A DNA stretch of 64,000 nt. Origin: Hesseltinella vesiculosa (taxonomy: Eukaryota; Mucoromycota; Mucoromycetes; Mucorales; Cunninghamellaceae). Made by a program: the position numbers and the translations under genes. Below are positions 10,653 through 20,186 of this stretch, piece after piece (within the stretch, counting starts at the first letter, position 1; each line of letters begins with the position of its first letter). The notes under the pieces were generated by a model, which saw nothing but the letters and a program-made list of their open reading frames with translations, had not been told where the DNA came from and ran no database searches. The DNA lies in assembly GCA_002104935.1 (NCBI GenBank), contig MCGT01000017.1:1-64000 (forward strand), written 5' to 3'.

Positions 10653-12627
10653 TGGTTCTCCACCTGATTTTTTTCTCCAGCCAAACTAATTCAGACTGCA
10701 CAGCCAAATTAATTTAACCACCGTTCACCTGGTTTTCACCTGGTTCCTCTCCCCAGCCAAATTAATTCAATCACCGTTCACCTGGTTCTCACCTGGTTCT
10801 CACCTAGCCAGATCAATTCTATCCGTTACTACGTATAGGTGGTTCACACCCGATACTCGCCAACCATTTAGTACTAATTTTTTCATTATCTCTATTACCT
10901 GGTTCTCCATCTGATTTTTTTCTCCAGCCAAATTAATTCAGACTCCCCCAGCCAAATTAATTCAATCACCGTTCACCTGGTTCTCACCTGGTTCTCACCT
11001 AGCCAGATCAATTCTATCCGTTACTACGTATAGGTGGTTCACACCCGATACTCGCCAACCATTTAGTACTAATTTTTTCATTATCTCTATTCACCTGGTT
11101 CTCCATCTGATTTTTTTCTCCAGCCAAACTAATTCAGACTCCACAGCCAAATTAATTTAACCACCGTTCACCTGGTTTTCACCTGGTTCCTCTCCCCAGC
11201 CAAATTAATTCAATCACCGTTCACCTGGTTCTCACCTGGTTCTCACCTAGCCAGATCAATTCTATCCGTTACTACGAATAGGTGGTTCACACCCGATACT
11301 CGCCAACCATTTAGTACTAATTTTTTCATTATCTCTATTACCTGGTTCTCCATCTGATTTTTTTCTCCAGCCAAATTAATTCAGACTCCACAGCCAAATT
11401 AATTTAACCACCGTTCACCTGGTTTTCACCTGGTTCCTCTCCCCAGCCAAATTAATTCAATCACCGTTCACCTGGTTCTCACCTGGTTCTCACCTAGCCA
11501 GATCAATTCTATCCGTTACTACGTATAGGTGGTTCACACCCGATACTCGCCAACCATTTAGTACTAATTTTTTCATTATCTCTATTACCTGGTTCTCCAT
11601 CTGATTTTTTTCTCCAGCCAAATTAATTCAGACTCCCCAGCCAAATTAATTCAATCACCGTTCACCTGGTTCTCACCTGGTTCTCACCTAGCCAGATCAA
11701 TTCTATCCGTTACTACGTATAGGTGGTTCACACCCGATACTCGCCAACCATTTAGTACTAATTTTTTCATTATCTCTACTCACCTGGTTCTCCATCTGAT
11801 TTTTTCTCCAGCCAAATTAATTCAGACTCCACAGCCAAATTAATTTAACCACCGTTCACCTGGTTTTCACCTGGTTCCTCTCCCCAGCCAAATTAATTCA
11901 ATCACCGTTCACCTGGTTCTCACCTGGTTCTCACCTAGCCAGATCAATTCTATCCGTTACTACGAATAGGTGGTTCACACCCGATACTCGCCAACCATTT
12001 AGTACTAATTTTTTCATTATCTCTATTACCTGGTTCTCCATCTGATTTTTTTCTCCAGCCAAATTAATTCAGACTCCACAGCCAAATTAATTTAACCACC
12101 GTTCACCTGGTTTTCACCTGGTTCCTCTCCCCAGCCAAATTAATTCAATCACCGTTCACCTGGTTCTCACCTGGTTCTCACCTAGCCAGATCAATTCTAT
12201 CCGTTACTACGTATAGGTGGTTCACACCCGATACTCGCCAACCATTTAGTACTAATTTTTTCATTATCTCTATTCACCTGGTTCTCCATCTGATTTTTTT
12301 CTCCAGCCAAATTAATTCAGACTCCACAGCCAAATTAATTTAACCACCGTTCACCTGGTTTTCACCTGGTTCCTCTCCCCAGCCAAATTAATTCAATCAC
12401 CGTTCACCTGGTTCTCACCTGGTTCTCACCTAGCCAGATCAATTCTATCCGTTACTACGTATAGGTGGTTCACACCCGATACTCGCCAACCATTTAGTAC
12501 TAATTTTTTCATTATCTCTACTCACCTGGTTCTCCATCTGATTTTTTCTCCAGCCAAATTAATTCAGACTCCACAGCCAAATTAATTTAACCACCGTTCA
12601 TCTGGTTTTCACCTGGTTCCTCTCCCC
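10653..12627. repeat. Tandem satellite array, 247/194-bp units with higher-order order
   Basis: Eight complete units and one partial unit are present. The landmark 'ttactacg(t/a)ata' recurs at about 10831, 11026, 11274, 11521, 11715, 11962, 12209 and 12457, giving spacings of about 195, 248, 247, 194, 247, 247 and 248 bp. Short units lack a 53-bp internal sub-repeat. The ordered set short, long with 'acgaata', long with 'acgtata' occurs twice in succession (about 690 bp). Units are built of 'cacctggtt(c/t)' and 'cagccaaattaatt' motifs. No coding potential is visible. The array is bounded by the 413-bp TIR element on the left and the Tc1 element on the right. Confidence 0.95.
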
Positions 12628-12633
12628 GATCAG

Positions 12634-14275
12634 TACCGTGCCCCAAAAAATTGTTACAATGTTCGGAGTTTTTTTATTTAGTTGCATGAATCTCATTCTC
12701 AGTTTATTCAATACCATCCATTTTGATGTCCTTAATACTCCTATATAATAGCTTCCAAATGATATATAATATGTGTCGTTATCATGTGTACGTGTCGAGT
12801 TATGCTACATCAAAAAAAAGCAGTCATTGTAACAATTTTTTGGGTTGTGCTGTGGCTTGCAAAAAAAGGTCGTTTTTTTGTTTTTTTTTTGTTTTTTCTC
12901 CCCTTTTTTTTTCCTACCACTTTATATTAGTCTACTGAAAGGTAAAAAGGTCAATGCATGTTAATCTAATGTCTGTCTTGTTCGTAACTAATGCTCCATT
13001 ACATTAGACATCATGAAATCAATCAGCATTCAAAAAAAAACGATATCGAGTCTTTATTACGAAACAACGACAACAACCTGTTTGTACGTGCTATGGCTGC
13101 TCGTACAGGCGTGTCAACTGCCACCATCAGTCGCATTGCCTCGCAATTAGGCATTGCATTGACCAAGAAGGCTGGCCGCCCAAGCAAGATCAGTGATGGT
13201 ACTGCTCGGTTTTTGTTCCGTGAGGTCGAAACTGGCAAGTACACCACTGCCACAGCTGCTTCCAAGGTAGTCTACGCCAACTACGACGTCAAGGTCCATC
13301 CACAGACCATTCGCAACTTAATGCGCAACAATGGCATGATCTCCAAACGCAAGGAGATCACCCCCGCAATCTCGCCATTGGTCAAACGCAAGCGCATTGA
13401 GTTTGCGAAGAAGTATCTGGAGTGGACTGAAGCCGACTGGGAGAACGTTGTCTTCACTGACGAGTCCAAGATCAGCCTCCTTGGCTCTGATGGGAAGCAA
13501 TGGTTCTGGAAGCAGGCTGGTCAGCCTACGCGTGAACATGGCAAGATCCGAAAAAGAAGTTTGGTGGCGGCAGTGTCATGGTGTGGGGCGCCATAACTGG
13601 TCATGGCGTTGGGTTCCTTGCCAGGATTGAGGGGAACATGGACACCGACCTCTTCCTGACCATCATGGAGGACGACTACCTCAAAACCTTGAAGTGGTAC
13701 GACATGGATATCAAGCGGACCTTCTTGTTGCAGGACTCTGACCCCAAGCACACCGCCAAGGCCTCACAAGAATGGTACAAGAAGAAAGGTGTCAAGGTCC
13801 TTGACTGGCCCACCAACTCCCCTGACCTCAATCCTATTGAAAACGTGTGGGCAAAGGTCAAACAACTGCTTGCTGCCTACGACGAGCCCCCCACCGGTAC
13901 GCATGACCTTTGGGACCGTCTTCAAGACGTGTGGGAGCTCCCTGAAGTTTCTGACCTTTGCAAAAAGGTTGTTCACAGCATACCCCGCCGTCTACAAGCG
14001 GTTCTTGATGCCAAAGGTGATGTCACCAAGTATTGAATAAAAAAAACAGTTGGGCTTTAGCTCAGCCAAAAAATTGTTACAATGTCTGTTTTTTTTCAAA
14101 CCAGCATTACTCGAGATCTATCCAACTGAGTGAAGATATTTTTATATATATAGAAAGCTATTTAACAACACTATCAAATATATAAAAGACAGTGATTATG
14201 GTGCTGTTGATAACGAGAGAGGTTGGTGCAAAGACAAACACTCCGAACATTGTAACAATTTTTTGGGGCACGGTA
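12634..14275 (+). mobile_element. Tc1/mariner-type transposon flanked by TA target duplication
   Basis: Terminal inverted repeats of 34 bp (CCGTGCCCCAAAAAATTG... at 12636 and its complement ending at 14273) are perfect and flanked by TA on both sides (12634-12635, 14274-14275). The element is 1638 bp and carries one transposase gene in plus orientation. Each end also holds a second, inverted copy of the 19-bp motif CCAAAAAATTGTTACAATG: 12643 and 12825 at the left, 14066 and 14248 at the right. Both pairs span exactly 201 bp. The insertion lies at the right edge of the satellite array. The perfect TIRs suggest recent arrival, although the transposase frame is broken. Confidence 0.95.
12991..14036 (+). 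pseudogene. Tc1-like DD34E transposase, single frameshift
   Basis: The N-terminal part shows a helix-turn-helix (GVSTATISRIASQLG) and a basic GRPSK segment. The catalytic part has FTDESKI (first Asp), LLQDSDPKHTA (second Asp) and SPDLNPIENVW, with 34 residues between the second Asp and the Glu, so it is of DD34E type. The reading frame breaks near 13545-13555: the first frame runs 12991-13596 and the second resumes as GGGSVMVWGAITG to a TGA at 14036. A net loss of one base near 'aagatccgaaa' explains it. The stop codon overlaps an AATAAA polyadenylation signal. Without the frameshift all catalytic residues would be present. Confidence 0.93.
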
Positions 14276-14277
14276 CT

Positions 14278-14799
14278 TGGCTGACGTGCAGCGAGCTAGG
14301 CGAGCTAACAATACGCCTAGAACATGGAGGGGCAATAATAGAAACACGTTCTATTTGCCTTAGCGAGCGTCACATTATAAAGTAATAAAGCTGTTGAAAA
14401 AGCAGAAAAAAACAAAAGTGTTTTTTTTTTCAGCCTCCCCTTTTTGATGTTAGATGAAAAATTCCAAAAACAGAAAATACATTTTGTTGGACGATTCCAA
14501 GCCCAGTGTAACATTTTTGTCCGTGTATTCTCTGAAACTCCTCATTCAAATCCAATAAAATGCCTTTTGGGCTGTACATCGCTTTCTATTTTAAGAACGA
14601 TGAGGAATGGCATCAATAGAGTCAGTGTAAAAATAAGAGATCAAAAAAATCCATACATCAGAACCCAAAAAAAAAGGGGGCGAAAAAAAAGGGTTTAGTA
14701 GCCTCCCACTAAAGCAAATGCTGTAGGTCTTTTTTCATCCCAAGTGCCCTGATATTTCCATGAGCAATCAAATCATTTCAGCCTGCGCCCTTACATCAA
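14278..14799. other. Non-coding spacer with a direct repeat of 8.66 kb
   Basis: No gene is recognised. About 14575-14632 repeats 8664-8720 in direct orientation ('tacatcgctttctatttt' and onwards), and both are followed by 'agcctcccacta'-like sequence, which places this spacer within the duplicated block. AT-rich homopolymers dominate the rest. Confidence 0.5.
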
Positions 14800-15390
14800 G
14801 GGTGAGAGGCGACACAAAAATTTTCCATTGGCCGCCAAAGTATTTTTTGGGGGTGCGCCCAGCTGCAGCGCCCATCATTCCCTTCTTCACCTTTATTTAT
14901 TTTATTTTTGCTGCATATTCTTGTCATGGCCACTATTACGAAAGGACAGGCACTCTGCATGTTCTATTTGGAATCATATACTGAAGAAAACGTAATGAAA
15001 TTAACTGAGACACTTGAAGAAATGGGCAACCTCGAAATATGTTATTTGGACGATCCTACAGAACCAGTTTTGTGCAGCTGTGCCATCATAAATGCTAAAC
15101 CTTTCAAATACCACCGCTACCCTGCTCCATTAAACAACCGTCTTAATTTAAAAAAAACTACACAGTAAAAGCTTTGAATGATTTAAACCTTCGTCTGCGA
15201 ACACTGAAAAAAGAAATCGCTATTTACTTCTTTGGTACGATGCTCTTCTGCAATCAAACACTTTCAAATTCTTGGGGTCATCCAAAAGGTGTCGGCGGTC
15301 ATATATGATGGTTTCATTGGTATATGGGAGTAAATCGATGATGATTTTTTTTATCTGTGGGTGAGAGCTGAAAAAAAAATAAGTTTTCGG
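14800..15390. repeat. Inverted duplicate block (pairs with 8790-9345)
   Basis: This is the inverted partner of 8790-9345. It contains the upstream region and first-exon fragment of the resolvase-like family on the plus strand, converging on the last exon of the intact gene on the minus strand. The shared upstream sequence includes a 'gaggcgacacaaaa' and 'ttttccattggccgcc' stretch about 110 bp before the ATG, which may be a family promoter. Confidence 0.8.
14926..15168 (+). pseudogene. N-terminal exon fragment of resolvase-like repeat family, copy B
   Basis: From the ATG at 14926 it reads MATITKGQALCMFYLES... to DDPTEPVL and then PFKYHRY, and stops at a TAA near 15168. It matches copy A almost residue for residue and lacks the middle exons. 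It faces the 3' end of the intact gene, leaving only about 50 bp between the stops. Confidence 0.75.
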
Positions 15391-16538
15391 TATGTTCATT
15401 TGAACTGTACCGGTACAGTGTTTTGGTTTTACCACAGAAATCGTTGAATATCGGCACAGTTCGTACTAAACCCTGCATGATCCAATGCAACTAAACACAC
15501 GTTCGTTTTCTTCGAGATTAGTTCTATCATATCTACCGAAATGAAACGTGGTATTCATTGATATATTTAGAAAGCTACTTTGATTTTTACCTTGCGTATG
15601 ACCAGAGACATTGAGCTGCTTCATTGCTTCATTGGGTTTTGTATCTCTTTCCTCAATCGGATCTGATGCACGACAAGAATATGAGGCAAACACAAAGTCC
15701 ACCAAGGATCTTCCTTCGAGACTTTTGCACATACTGCGCAAAAGATTCACTCTAGTTTCAGTGGATTCTGGACCAGGAGATTTGCGTATGTAACCTATTA
15801 AAGTGTAGCCGTCGTCCTTCAGTGCTCTGATGTAGTTTTGGTATTGCGGAAGATATTGCACAAGTTTGGTAGCAATATCATCTGTAAAAAAATTAGTAAC
15901 AGGATGTAGAAATTGAAGCACATACCAAGATATTCTGCTTTCATGACATACAATGGCCTTGCTCTGATGCTTTCGTCATTGCCCAAGCTCTTTCTTTTTG
16001 TACTAGCAAGCAGAAAGTCGAGTTTTTGATCTGAGCACCACTTGCCAAAAGAATAGAGAGTTTTTTTGTCGAAGAGATCACAGTAATTCCACACAGTATT
16101 GAGAACTTGTTTCATGGTTACATCTTTATACTCGTACACTTCATTGTTATCGGGATTATGAGCCAAGTACACGATATTCAAAAATTGTATAAGCTGAGCG
16201 ACGTTGGCTAGTAAAAAAAAAAAAAAAAAAAAAAAAAAGCTCGAAATCAGTGCAAAGCAACGTTTTGTTACGTTCGTACTCAAGTATGGTGACTGGGTAG
16301 TTGATGACTCATTATCTGTTGCTGATGTGTCGATTTTGTCGATATATGTATGGTAACGGAAGGGGCGATGCTTTATTACCAGCTTGTGCGCGAGTACTGG
16401 TTCTGTTGGATCGTCCAAATAACATATTTCCAGGTTACCCATTTCTTCAAGTGTCTCTGTTAATTTCATTACGTTTTCTTCAGTATATGATTCCAAATAG
16501 AACATGCAGAGTGCCTGTCCTTTCGTAATAGTAGTCAT
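15220..16538 (-). CDS. Repeat-family protein with resolvase-like YIRKS motif (359 aa)
   Basis: I reconstruct five exons: 16538-16280, 16207-15926, 15881-15591, 15532-15433 and 15367-15220. All have GT-AG junctions, and they sum to exactly 360 codons including the TAG. Exon 1 has MTTITKGQALCMFYLES. Exon 3 has GYTLIGYIRKSPGPES, VDFVFAS and a downstream ERD. Exon 4 has VCLVALDHAGFST. Exon 5 has KKIIIDLLPYTNETIIYDRR and ends CRRASYQRSK. The order YIRxS, VF-S, LD-AG resembles the fold order of the serine-recombinase catalytic domain (R and S of the first motif, D of the LDR motif), but the second and third catalytic arginines (LDRLGR) are not conserved. The first intron contains a run of more than 20 T's. 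I recall similar multicopy proteins from Mucorales but cannot confirm this; the molecular function is unknown. Confidence 0.75.
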
Positions 16539-16749
16539 GACAAGAAATGTAGCAAAAAAAAAAAAAAAATTAAGGGAACGTCTTGGTCTTTTCTCAGAAC
16601 ACCGCTGCTCGCTAATCGCGGCGCAAAAAAAAAAAAAAGAAAAAAAACCACCCCCTTTTCCACTTTTTTTTTGTGAAAACCCAAGGCGTTACTTTGAAGA
16701 TGCTCCAACAATAAATAAAAAAGAATGGCTTGTCTTGATCTTGTGGACA

Positions 16750-17028
16750 ATGACAAACAAAAAAGCAATGTCGCCTGTGTCGACCCAATGCACCTCTCAC
16801 CTGAATAGAATACTGGACTCGTCTCCAGTCCTCTCGCCAGTCTGTCCTGGGTCGATCGACCGTTTTTGGAATCGACCCCTCCTTCGGATAACCCCAGCTT
16901 TTCCACGCCTCCACCACCGCCATCTATACCCATAGCCACTTCCTTCTCCTCACTGTCTAATTCGAAGCACCCATTCTCCTCGCCGGATTCCAGATGAAAT
17001 GTCTCCTGATCTTGAACCGCTTGTGTAA
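16750..17028 (+). pseudogene. Degenerate second copy of the Pro/Ser-rich small ORF
   Basis: This is a direct-orientation copy of 8039-8356 with the same start (MTNKK) and the same end (DLEPLV then TAA). It carries a 1-nt loss near 16815, an in-frame 15-nt deletion near 16850 and a 23-nt deletion near 16965. The two frame-changing deletions cancel in length but leave most of the protein out of frame. The 5' flank from about 16640 and the 3' flank to about 17085 also match copy 1. Confidence 0.75.
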
Positions 17029-17088
17029 ATCATAGCCTACTCTCTATTTTTTAAGTACTTGTTTATGTAACCTCTCCAATGCCCACGT

Positions 17089-17684
17089 CTAAACGGTGAT
17101 GTTCTGTGTATGATTGTGTGTGTGGGAGAGAGAGGGTGCAGTGGGCCGGTGGCGTAAGAAGATATGGACATGGGGTAACTTTTTGACAGATTGGACTTCA
17201 GGCGGATTGACAAAGTAGACCCATTCCCATATGCTGGGGTCGTAGTGGGACTGTAGGTAGGATTCGACAAAGGAGGGCGAGAGGGGTGTTCTGGACCAGA
17301 GCAGTTGATGGTCAATGCCACGTTCCACGGAATAGGGAAAGTCATTGGGCAGCAGAATGACAGATGGGTCGCCAGGTGATGCTGGTCCATCAAAAGCCGC
17401 CAGTTTGGTCGACAGCAAATAGTTTTCAATAGTGCCATACTTTGCCAAGGTCTCGTCTAGCCATTTCTGATAGACAGCTTGTGTGCTGGGGTGGCGGTGG
17501 ATCCTTTTTATCTGGTTGGTTTCTAACGGGAAGAAATTGAGCCGGTAAGTACGCTGACCATTTTTTTTTTCCTTCAAAAGCACATACGAACAAAATGGTA
17601 GACTTGCTCCCAAGAAAAAACCTCGTCAGGGTATTCCTTGGAAAGAAGGCTGGGTGTATTTGGAGGTATGGATATTAAAACCAT
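17089..17684 (-). CDS. DUF3605 / Gig1-like (N-acetylglucosamine-induced) protein
   Basis: Two exons are inferred. The first starts at the ATG at 17684 (MVLISIPPNTPSLLS, then FSWEQVYHFV) and the second follows an intron GTATGTGC...CCCGTTAG near 17590-17527. The product is about 175 residues. It carries LLPNDFPYSVERGIDHQLLWSR and later VYFVNPPEVQSVKKLPHVHIF, which match the DUF3605 family, whose Candida member Gig1 is induced by N-acetylglucosamine. The biochemical role of the family is not established. The C-terminus ends in a His/Thr-rich tail shortly before the duplicated block at 17085, so the 3' flank was probably reshaped by that duplication. Confidence 0.85.
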
Positions 17685-19066
17685 TGGAAAAGGTAAAAAA
17701 TAAAAACGATGAAGGAATCGAAAGAAAGGCGTTGGACCCTTTTTTTATTCTTTTTTTCTATGCCGACATCGGAGTCATGGGGCTTCCGGTGGATATCATG
17801 AAACCATGCCAGTCATTTGCCTTTCTTATCTTTTTTTTTTAAAAAAAAAAAGTTGCTTTAGAGAGTGACCATCAACGATACTCTAGTGAGTTACTGGGAC
17901 TGGGAGACTAAAAATAAAATAAATAACCCGGCGCGGCCAAAAAGAAGGAGAGGGGGACAGGACGGAAAAAAAAAAAAAAAGGCTGACAATTCCCGGGTTG
18001 GGTTTTCCAAATTGGCCACGAGGCAAACCGCGGCCTTGGATTGGTGCCTGCCAAGTTCGGCTCAAACGATGGAAGAATCATATCATGATCAACTATCAAT
18101 CGTAGCCATAGCTATCGGGATAGAGGTGCCCCATCATGGCAAAAACTCTCACATTTGATTTTACTCGGTTGGGGATACAAAAGAGAAGAACAAAAAAGCT
18201 ACAAGGGTGGTATAAACGTGAGCATGTAGCAGGCGATGAGTGGAGGTTGTTTTACAGGTGTCCATTGGTGCAAAAGCAACGCAGCCGACCCAGCTAACAA
18301 GAACCCTGCTCGAGGAATCCATATTCCGCCGCAACCCCAGTTGCTCTTTTTTCGGTTGCAAAAAGGATGGCTGTTCGGCATTTGAAAACTGATAGTCAGG
18401 TTGGGACTTTGCAAGAGGAGGGAGAATCCACACGTAACGGAGCTGAACTAGATCTGTTCGAGCTCAGAGATTCTGGATTCATGAAGTAGGGAAGCGGGTC
18501 ACACCAGCCTCAAAACGAATGGTGGTTGCTATTCATCTGCGAAGGAATGAAGTCAGAGTCCCTCTTCTCGATGCAGCAAAGTAACTTTACAATGAGTACA
18601 GACCGTCGGTACAGGTATCTGTACTTAGGCCAGCATTGTCCATACAAACCAAGCAAACCTTCCGAGGATAATACACAGCGCTTTTGCGTGTTCGGGTCGA
18701 TATAAAGCCTTCTGCCATGTGATGGTCATTGAAAGAGAACTGGTTCAGCAGAAAAAAAGGCGTCGTTCAGGTCCGGCAAAAAAAAAAGGTCTGGTCTAGC
18801 CTGTGGATCACATTGCTTCGACATTTTCAGTATCGCCTGAGTCATATTGACTATAAGAGATTATTAAAATAAGTTACCACTGCGAGCGAGTGGTTTTACA
18901 TACGTGCGAAAAAAAAAAAAAAAAAAAAGGACCCTTCGTCCCATCAGCAGCTGATAAAATAAAATCGCGAGGACCAAAAAAGAGGTCCCTCTTTTTGCCA
19001 CAGCTCTGCTTCAAGCAGAAGGATGGGTTGGTATCGTTTTTTATTTGAAATAGGGTTGAAGGATAT
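17685..19066. other. Intergenic region with one weak 60-codon ORF
   Basis: Only one candidate stands out: minus strand 18381-18199, beginning MPNSHPF and containing GIWIPRAGFLLAGSAALLL, which would be a single membrane segment. It has no recognisable family, no splice evidence and no neighbour logic, so I do not call it a gene. The rest is AT-rich spacer with homopolymer runs. Confidence 0.35.
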
Positions 19067-19788
19067 CTAGTAGAAAACAACAATGACTATAAACAAACTC
19101 AGAATCATCAACATGAGTCGTGAGAGAAACCCACTGGCACCGTCATACGCCCTTGACTATGCAAAACAAAAAAAGGGGGAGGTAGAGTAAGCTTGGAGAG
19201 ACAGAAGAAGATTTCAAAAATAAAAGTAAAAGCTTACAGGGGTGGACGAGGAGATTGAATGGGAGGAGCGAAAGGATTGCAAGAGAGAGCTGCCGGCCAC
19301 GTTTGGGTTATGTATAGGTGGAGGTCGTTGGCCTGCAGGTCGTACAGGTACAGATTCATCGCATCTACCAAAAAAAAAAAAATATATATCAGAACCGAGG
19401 CCCAAGGAGAAGGCACGTGACATGAAAGAAACGGCTGCATGAAGCGGAGAAAGAAATGGAGGAGTACCTTGGATCAGCCTCTTCATAGCCTCGGCCATAG
19501 ACGGGAATGATATTGGCTTTTGAACAGCCGGCCTTGCACATTGGGCAGGTGGGATTTGCTTGCTGCTGTTCCAGCCATCGACATAAACACACCCAGCTAA
19601 AAACCCAAGAAAAAAAAAGTGAGATTCCATTTCGTGAGAAAAAAAAAAAAAAAAGCCCTGTATCCCGGCCAAAACAAAAGAACATGGAAAAAAGGGGGGA
19701 AAGGGAGGACCCAGTTTTTGTTCTCAGGTTCAAAAGAGGATCAACGTCTCCGCTAAGAAACTGACACTTTGATCTTTACAAGGATGGG

Positions 19789-19825
<37 letters not shown>

Positions 19826-20186
19826 TGACAAAAGGACGAGGGCTTACCAAAATAGATGGCCACAGACCGTCAGGACTGGGTAAATGGCAGTGTCAAAACT
19901 AAAAAGGAAAATACAGCCGACGATGTCACGGTGAACAAAAAAAAGAACCGACGACGAGGCGACTTTTTTTTACCATATATTACAATCGTAAAAATGATGG
20001 TTGGTAAGGTCGGGTTTGGTGATAGGATTGGTGGAGGAGGGGGTACGCTTGGGGTGTCGGTGAACGACAAGAGTGGATGGATGGGTGGTGATGTGCGTGG
20101 AACAGGCTTTGTCCTGTCTTGAGCTGGCTGTCAAGGAGGGCGATGACGTGGTGGACATGGATTCTATACTAATAGGACGGGACATA
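19067..20186 (-). CDS. RNF5/RNF185-like RING ubiquitin ligase, ER-anchored
   Basis: The chain starts MSRPISIESMSTTSS at 20186 and has a Ser/Thr-rich N-terminal region. A C3HC4 RING is then assembled across introns: FYDCNICFDTA, PVLTVCGHLFC, WVCLCRWLEQQQANPTCPMC. IIPVYGRG follows directly, the hallmark of RNF5/RNF185. A Pro-rich linker with RPAGQRPPP is next, and the last exon ends in a hydrophobic helix (LMLMILSLFIVIVVFY) before the TAG at 19067. Relatives are tail-anchored ER or mitochondrial ligases working in ER-associated degradation. There are five exons, and one intron (about 19.62-19.84 kb) contains a run of some 30 T's. An upstream in-frame region lacks an ATG, which is why I start at 20186. 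Confidence 0.9.

Noticed and set aside
10653..12627. Repeat array as a CRISPR locus
   Set aside because: Units are 194-248 bp and near-identical throughout with no unique spacers, and the surrounding genes are eukaryotic.
15590..15880. YIRKS protein as an active serine recombinase
   Set aside because: The LDR-region arginines needed for catalysis are His and Phe, and no DNA-binding C-terminal domain is recognisable, so only a fold resemblance is claimed.
18199..18381. 60-codon minus-strand frame with one hydrophobic segment
   Set aside because: No family, no start-context or splice support; kept only as a remark in the intergenic entry.
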